Assembly: GCA_027311485.1 (NCBI GenBank)
Contig: DAICYU010000149.1
Span: 1-8,288 of the forward strand
Reading direction: 5' to 3'
Length of the DNA: 8,288 nt
DNA from: Acetobacteraceae bacterium
Lineage (GTDB): Bacteria; Pseudomonadota; Alphaproteobacteria; Acetobacterales; Acetobacteraceae
Of the stretch, positions 4,434-8,288 are shown in pieces (the stretch's first letter is position 1; each line of letters begins with the position of its first letter). Below the pieces are notes generated by a model, which was not told the origin of the DNA, searched no databases, and saw nothing but the letters and a program-made list of their open reading frames with translations. The position numbers and the translations under genes were made by a program.

Positions 4434-6839
4434 ATGATACGCGTTCTGCTTATCCTCCTCTGCGTGGCTTTTCCAGGTCTTGTGACGTCTGCTGCATACG
4501 CGCAGAAACCCGCCACACCGCCACCACCACCGCCGTCCGCGATTTCGCCGGATCAGGCCCGCGCGGCGCTGGAAATGTTGAATGACCCAGCGAAGCGGGC
4601 CGCGTTCGCGGCGACGCTGAATGCCATCGTCAAGGCACAACCGGCCGGGACGACAGCACCTGCCGCCGCAGCGCCGGCAGCGACTCCGCCCACGACAACC
4701 TCCGTGGAGGGCGTATCGATCCCTCTGGCGCCAGACAGCCTTGGCGCGGAAGTGCTGTTGTCGGCGTCGGAGTTCGTCAATCGGGTCGGCAACAAGGCGA
4801 TGAAAGCGCTGGATACCGTGCAAAGCCTCCCATTGTTGTATGGGTGGGCAGTCGTCATGGCGACCAACCCGATCGCCCGGAATCTGCTGGTCGACGTAAG
4901 CTGGCGTGTGACAATCATCGTCGCCTGCGCCGTCGCCGCGCAATGGGGGCTGCAACGGTTGATGCGCGGCCCGATCCACGCCGTGGAGACATCCGGTGCC
5001 GGGAACCGCCACAGCGAACCAGAGCCACAGCCTGTACCGGACGCGGCCGATGAAGAAGACGCGGTTGCACGAGCGGAGGATGGGGAGACCGAGCCACCAC
5101 CTCAGGTGCGTCCACGTCCATCGGCATGGACGCTGTTGCGACGGGTCCCGCTTGTCCTGGCCCGACTCGCACTGGAACTGGTGCCAGTGCTCGGGATCGC
5201 GCTGGCAGGACATATGCTGGCAGCGTCAAACCTGGGGGGACAAACAGTCAGCCGGCTGATCATCCTGGCAGTCATTGATTCGTATGCCGCCTGCGCCGCG
5301 CTGCTGTGTATCGCGCGGATGCTGCTGTCGCCGAGTGCATCGCGACTGCGTCTGTTCCATATTCGCGACAAGACCGCGGCTTATCTCATGCAATGGACAC
5401 GCCGCCTGGTCCTAATTGTCGTCGTCGGCTACGCAACAGGCGAAGTCGGACTTCTCCTGGGCCTTTCGTCGATCGCCCACGATGCGCTGCAGAAGACGAT
5501 CGGTCTTATTGTCCATGTGTGCCTGATCGTCATCGTCCTGCGCAACCGGCGCGCCGTCAGACGGTGGCTGCGCGCGCAGGATGGCGACATTGAATTCACG
5601 GCGCGTCTCCGCAACGCATTCGCGCGCATCTGGCATTGGGTCGCGTTGTTCTTCCTGGTTGCCGGCTGGCTGATCTGGGCGGTGGAGGTACCGCACGGCT
5701 ATGCAGCCATGCTGCATTATTTCGTGCTGACCGCGCTTGTGCTGATCGGCGCTCGGCTCGTGCTGCTGCTATTGCTGGGTGTAGTCGATCGAACCATGAA
5801 GCCAGCGCCGGACTCCGCGGGCATGCCGCCGGGTATCCAGGAACGCTTACGCGCGTATCACCCGCTGGTCAGCACGGCGTTCCGCATACTGATTTACGTG
5901 CTGTGTGCCCTGGGTCTGCTGCAACTCTACGGGCTGAACACCTTCCTATGGCTCGTCAGCAGTGCTCTCGGGCTTCGGCTCCTGTCCGCTATCGGGACGT
6001 TGACAGCCACCATCGTATTCGCGTTCACGGTCTGGGAAGTGGTGAATGGTGGGTTTCAGCAACACCTGAACCGCCTGCAACGTGAAGCCCAGATGGCCCG
6101 ATCCGCCCGGCTGCGGACGCTTTTGCCGCTGCTGCGTACAACCCTGATGATCACGATTACAGTTGTTGCCGGCCTCATGATCCTGAGCGAGATCGGCATC
6201 AACGTCGCACCATTATTGGCTGGTGCCGGCATCGTCGGCGTTGCGATCGGCTTCGGCTCCCAGAAGCTGGTACAAGACCTCATCACCGGCATCTTCCTGT
6301 TGCTGGAAAATGCCATGCAGGTGGGGGACTGGGTAACCGTATCTGGCCTGTCCGGTACAGTTGAGAACCTATCGGTTCGCACCATCCGCCTGCGCGCCGG
6401 CGACGGATCTGTTCACATCATACCGTTCAGCGCCGTGACGAGCGTCACCAATGTCAACAGAGGCCTGGGCAACGCGGCAGTCAGTGTGACGATCGCCTTC
6501 GAGGAGGACACGGACCGGGCTGCCCGCGAACTCGCGGGAGTTGTCGCAGAAATGCGCGCGGACCCGGAGCTTTCGGCGAAGATGCTCAGCGACCTGCAGC
6601 TTTGGGGCGTGGACAAGGTGGACGGCGCGTCCGCGACGATCGTCGGCCAAATCGTATGCACCGATTCTGGTCGGTGGGCGGTTCAGCGCGAGTTCAATCG
6701 GCGGATGAAGCAGCGGTTCCAGGCATTAGGAATTCGCGTGTTCAACCCAGTACAAACCATCGCCTTGCCGGCACCGCCACCCCGTTCGGCCAGCGAGCGA
6801 GAGGCGGGACCGAAGGTGATACAGCAACCGGCAGCCTGA
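4434..6839 (+). CDS. YbiO-like MscS-family mechanosensitive channel
   Basis: Large inner-membrane channel expected to open under membrane tension and release solutes during osmotic downshock. Of 801 residues, 1-23 form a signal peptide (cleavage after AYA, before QKP). A Pro/Ala-rich periplasmic region (24-130) contains a short helical repeat-like stretch, DPAKRAAFAATLNAIVKA. About ten or eleven membrane helices follow, with an acidic, Pro-rich loop at about 193-228. The pore helix TM3 is at about 590-622 (VAPLLAGAGIVGVAIGFGSQ), then the MscS beta-domain (VGDWVTVSGLSGTVENLSVR, HIIPFS) and the alpha/beta C-terminal domain to about 770. The block LSEIGINVAPLLAGAG and the overall layout match E. 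coli YbiO (741 residues). At the position of the MscS kink glycine G113 this protein has Lys611; Gly619 matches G121. The ATG at 4434 is chosen because it gives an intact signal peptide; the ribosome site is weak (AGGTG about 16 nt upstream). Divergent from the HIG1 gene. Gating and conductance cannot be judged from sequence. Confidence 0.92.
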   Translation: MIRVLLILLCVAFPGLVTSAAYAQKPATPPPPPPSAISPDQARAALEMLNDPAKRAAFAATLNAIVKAQPAGTTAPAAAAPAATPPTTTSVEGVSIPLAPDSLGAEVLLSASEFVNRVGNKAMKALDTVQSLPLLYGWAVVMATNPIARNLLVDVSWRVTIIVACAVAAQWGLQRLMRGPIHAVETSGAGNRHSEPEPQPVPDAADEEDAVARAEDGETEPPPQVRPRPSAWTLLRRVPLVLARLALELVPVLGIALAGHMLAASNLGGQTVSRLIILAVIDSYAACAALLCIARMLLSPSASRLRLFHIRDKTAAYLMQWTRRLVLIVVVGYATGEVGLLLGLSSIAHDALQKTIGLIVHVCLIVIVLRNRRAVRRWLRAQDGDIEFTARLRNAFARIWHWVALFFLVAGWLIWAVEVPHGYAAMLHYFVLTALVLIGARLVLLLLLGVVDRTMKPAPDSAGMPPGIQERLRAYHPLVSTAFRILIYVLCALGLLQLYGLNTFLWLVSSALGLRLLSAIGTLTATIVFAFTVWEVVNGGFQQHLNRLQREAQMARSARLRTLLPLLRTTLMITITVVAGLMILSEIGINVAPLLAGAGIVGVAIGFGSQKLVQDLITGIFLLLENAMQVGDWVTVSGLSGTVENLSVRTIRLRAGDGSVHIIPFSAVTSVTNVNRGLGNAAVSVTIAFEEDTDRAARELAGVVAEMRADPELSAKMLSDLQLWGVDKVDGASATIVGQIVCTDSGRWAVQREFNRRMKQRFQALGIRVFNPVQTIALPAPPPRSASEREAGPKVIQQPAA

Positions 6840-6851
6840 TCGGCGGCGGCG

Positions 6852-8288
6852 TCAGTCGTTGCCGAACGCAGTGGCTGGCGATCCGAACGGACGAAGCAGA
6901 GCTGACATGAGGACCGCTACAACAATGTTGGCGGCGAGCGCGTACAGGGCGATGTAGCCAGGGAAGCTCATGCCGGCGAATGAAATTGTAAATACGGCCG
7001 CCTTGAAGCCGGTCGTTGACGCCATCCACGTGCCCAGGCCAGTGCCCACAGCCCAGCCGGCCAGCAATGCCCAGCCATTCAGAAAGCGCAGATACAGGCC
7101 GAGGATGACTGCCGGGACGACCTGAATCATCCAAAGGCCGCCCAGTAGCTGAAACTGCAGAGCGTACGGCACGGGCACGAAGATAATGAACAGCAACGCG
7201 CCGAACTTCACCACCAGAGACGCGATCTTGGCGACCGCGGACTCCTGGGCGCTCGTCGCGTCAGGCCGGATGAAATCCCGATAGATATTGCGGCTGACGA
7301 TATTCGCGCAGGCGATCGACATGATCGCGGACGGCACTAACGCGCCGATCGCGATGGCCGCGAACGCCAAACCGGCAAACCAGTCGGGAAAGACCGAGAG
7401 AATTAACGCCGGTACCGAAAAATTATTACCGTATTGCTTGAAACCATCCGCGAATGCTGGATTGCTGTTCACATGCACTGCGATCGCCATGAAGCCGAGT
7501 AAGGCCAACAACCCCAGGACCAGCGAGTAGGCGGGCAACAGGGCTGCATTGCGGCGGATCGCGCCTGGGCTGGAACTGCTCAGGATGGCTGTCAGCGAAT
7601 GTGGGTACAGGAAAAGCGCGAAAGCCGAGCCGAGGGCCAGCGTGGCATAGATGCTGTAGCTGCCGTAGGTGCTGGCGGCCGGGGCTGCCAGTGTAAGCTT
7701 CGCCGCGGGGATCGCGCTGAAGATCGGGCCGAACCCGCCTAACTTGAGCGGCACGGCGATCGTGACGGCAATGACAACCAAATAGATCAGCAAGTCCTTC
7801 ACAACCGCGATCATAGCCGGCGCCCGCAGACCGGAGGTGTAGGTGAACGCAGCGAGAATGATGAAGGCTATGATCAACGGCACGTCACCCGTGAGGCCAG
7901 AGCCGCCGACGCCCATGGCGCCAATTACCACCTGCATGCCAACAAGCTGCAGTGCGATGTATGGCATTGTGGCGACCAGGCCCGTGATCCCGACAGCCAG
8001 GGCCAACCAGCGGTTGCCGTAGCGCCCCATCACGACATCTGATGACGTGACGTATCCGTATTTATGCGCAACTTGCCATAACCGCGGGAAAATCAGGTAC
8101 AGCAAGGGATAGATCAGGATCGTGTAGGGGATCGCGAAGAACCCCAAGGCTCCGGCGCCATAGATAAGTGCAGGAACGGCAACGAACGTGTAGGCCGTGT
8201 AAAGGTCTCCGCCCAGTAGGAACCAGGTCACGAAAGTGCCAAAGCGGCGCCCGCCTAGCCCCCACTCATGCAATTGCGTAAGGTCGCC
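6852..8288 (-). CDS. Sodium:solute symporter, monocarboxylate-permease (MctP) type (5' end outside window)
   Basis: Membrane transporter of the SSS (SLC5-like, LeuT-fold) family, predicted to take up small organic acids such as lactate, pyruvate or acetate with sodium or protons. The frame runs to the right edge. The five codons before an in-frame TTG at 8273 read GDLTQ and continue into LHEWGLGGRRFGT, the usual cytoplasmic loop after the first helix, so the TTG is internal and only the first helix and start are missing. Of the 478 visible residues, family marks include GGDLYTAYTF, LWQVAHKYGYVTSSD, the GALVPSAIMSIACANIVSRN segment and the following NIYRDFIRPDAT. About 12 hydrophobic segments are visible. 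It converges on the channel gene with 12 bp between stops. Family is firm; the MctP subtype rests on recalled similarity, and substrate and coupling ion are unproven. Confidence 0.88.
   Translation of the reverse strand, partial: GDLTQLHEWGLGGRRFGTFVTWFLLGGDLYTAYTFVAVPALIYGAGALGFFAIPYTILIYPLLYLIFPRLWQVAHKYGYVTSSDVVMGRYGNRWLALAVGITGLVATMPYIALQLVGMQVVIGAMGVGGSGLTGDVPLIIAFIILAAFTYTSGLRAPAMIAVVKDLLIYLVVIAVTIAVPLKLGGFGPIFSAIPAAKLTLAAPAASTYGSYSIYATLALGSAFALFLYPHSLTAILSSSSPGAIRRNAALLPAYSLVLGLLALLGFMAIAVHVNSNPAFADGFKQYGNNFSVPALILSVFPDWFAGLAFAAIAIGALVPSAIMSIACANIVSRNIYRDFIRPDATSAQESAVAKIASLVVKFGALLFIIFVPVPYALQFQLLGGLWMIQVVPAVILGLYLRFLNGWALLAGWAVGTGLGTWMASTTGFKAAVFTISFAGMSFPGYIALYALAANIVVAVLMSALLRPFGSPATAFGND

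Noticed and set aside
4103..4516. 137-codon minus-strand frame covering the HIG1 gene in another frame
   Set aside because: His/Pro/Cys-rich with no domain; the 63-codon frame inside it has the HIG1 motif and two membrane helices.
4305..5213. 302-codon minus-strand frame opposite the start of the channel gene
   Set aside because: Arg/Cys/Trp-rich translation typical of antisense frames in GC-rich coding DNA; the opposite strand carries a clear signal peptide and channel sequence.
8271..8273. TTG as the start of the symporter
   Set aside because: The frame is open to the right edge and the TTG lies inside the conserved loop after the first membrane helix, so the start lies beyond the window.

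Overview
The window is GC-rich (roughly 60% by eye), densely coded and typical in gene content of an alphaproteobacterium. The best clues are the small HIG1-type twin-membrane protein beside an etfB-etfA-3-hydroxybutyryl-CoA dehydrogenase block, a YbiO-type MscS channel and a SorA-like sulfite oxidase. The exact family cannot be fixed from the sequence alone; an acetic-acid-bacteria or Rhodospirillales relative is a guess.

Layout: (1) 2-1177, plus strand: most of an exported, heme-free molybdopterin sulfite oxidase, cut by the left edge within its signal peptide. (2) 1178-1343: a convergent gap holding a good intrinsic terminator that serves the minus strand. (3) 1344-3952, minus strand: a tight operon etfB-etfA-hbd, with 2 bp between etfB and etfA and a TGA directly abutting the ATG of hbd. 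(4) 3953-4128: the operon's promoter and leader, with a near-consensus -35/-10 pair, a 7+7 bp palindrome over the -35, a hairpin-forming leader of about 119 nt, and a possible 16-residue leader peptide whose stop overlaps the etfB start. (5) 4129-4320, minus: the HIG1-domain protein. (6) 4434-6839, plus: a large YbiO-like mechanosensitive channel, divergent from the HIG1 gene. (7) 6852-8288, minus: a sodium:solute symporter of the monocarboxylate-permease type, missing only its first few dozen residues at the right edge and converging on the channel gene with 12 bp between the stops.

How the genes fit together: ETF accepts electrons from acyl-CoA dehydrogenases and passes them to ETF:quinone oxidoreductase, while the 3-hydroxyacyl-CoA dehydrogenase carries out the NAD-linked oxidation later in the same short-chain acyl-CoA route (or runs in reverse toward polyhydroxybutyrate). 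HIG1-type proteins are linked to respiratory complexes in mitochondria, so HIG1-ETF adjacency fits a respiratory theme. The symporter would import short organic acids that could feed this metabolism, and the sulfite oxidase would deliver sulfite electrons to a periplasmic acceptor. The last two links are inference from gene content.

I see no phage, insertion sequence, CRISPR array, RNA gene or defence locus. I found no convincing new system. The items most worth a second look are the regulatory architecture in front of etfB (palindrome plus leader peptide) and the HIG1-etf neighbourhood, which lacks the cobalamin adenosyltransferase gene I recall lying between them in relatives.
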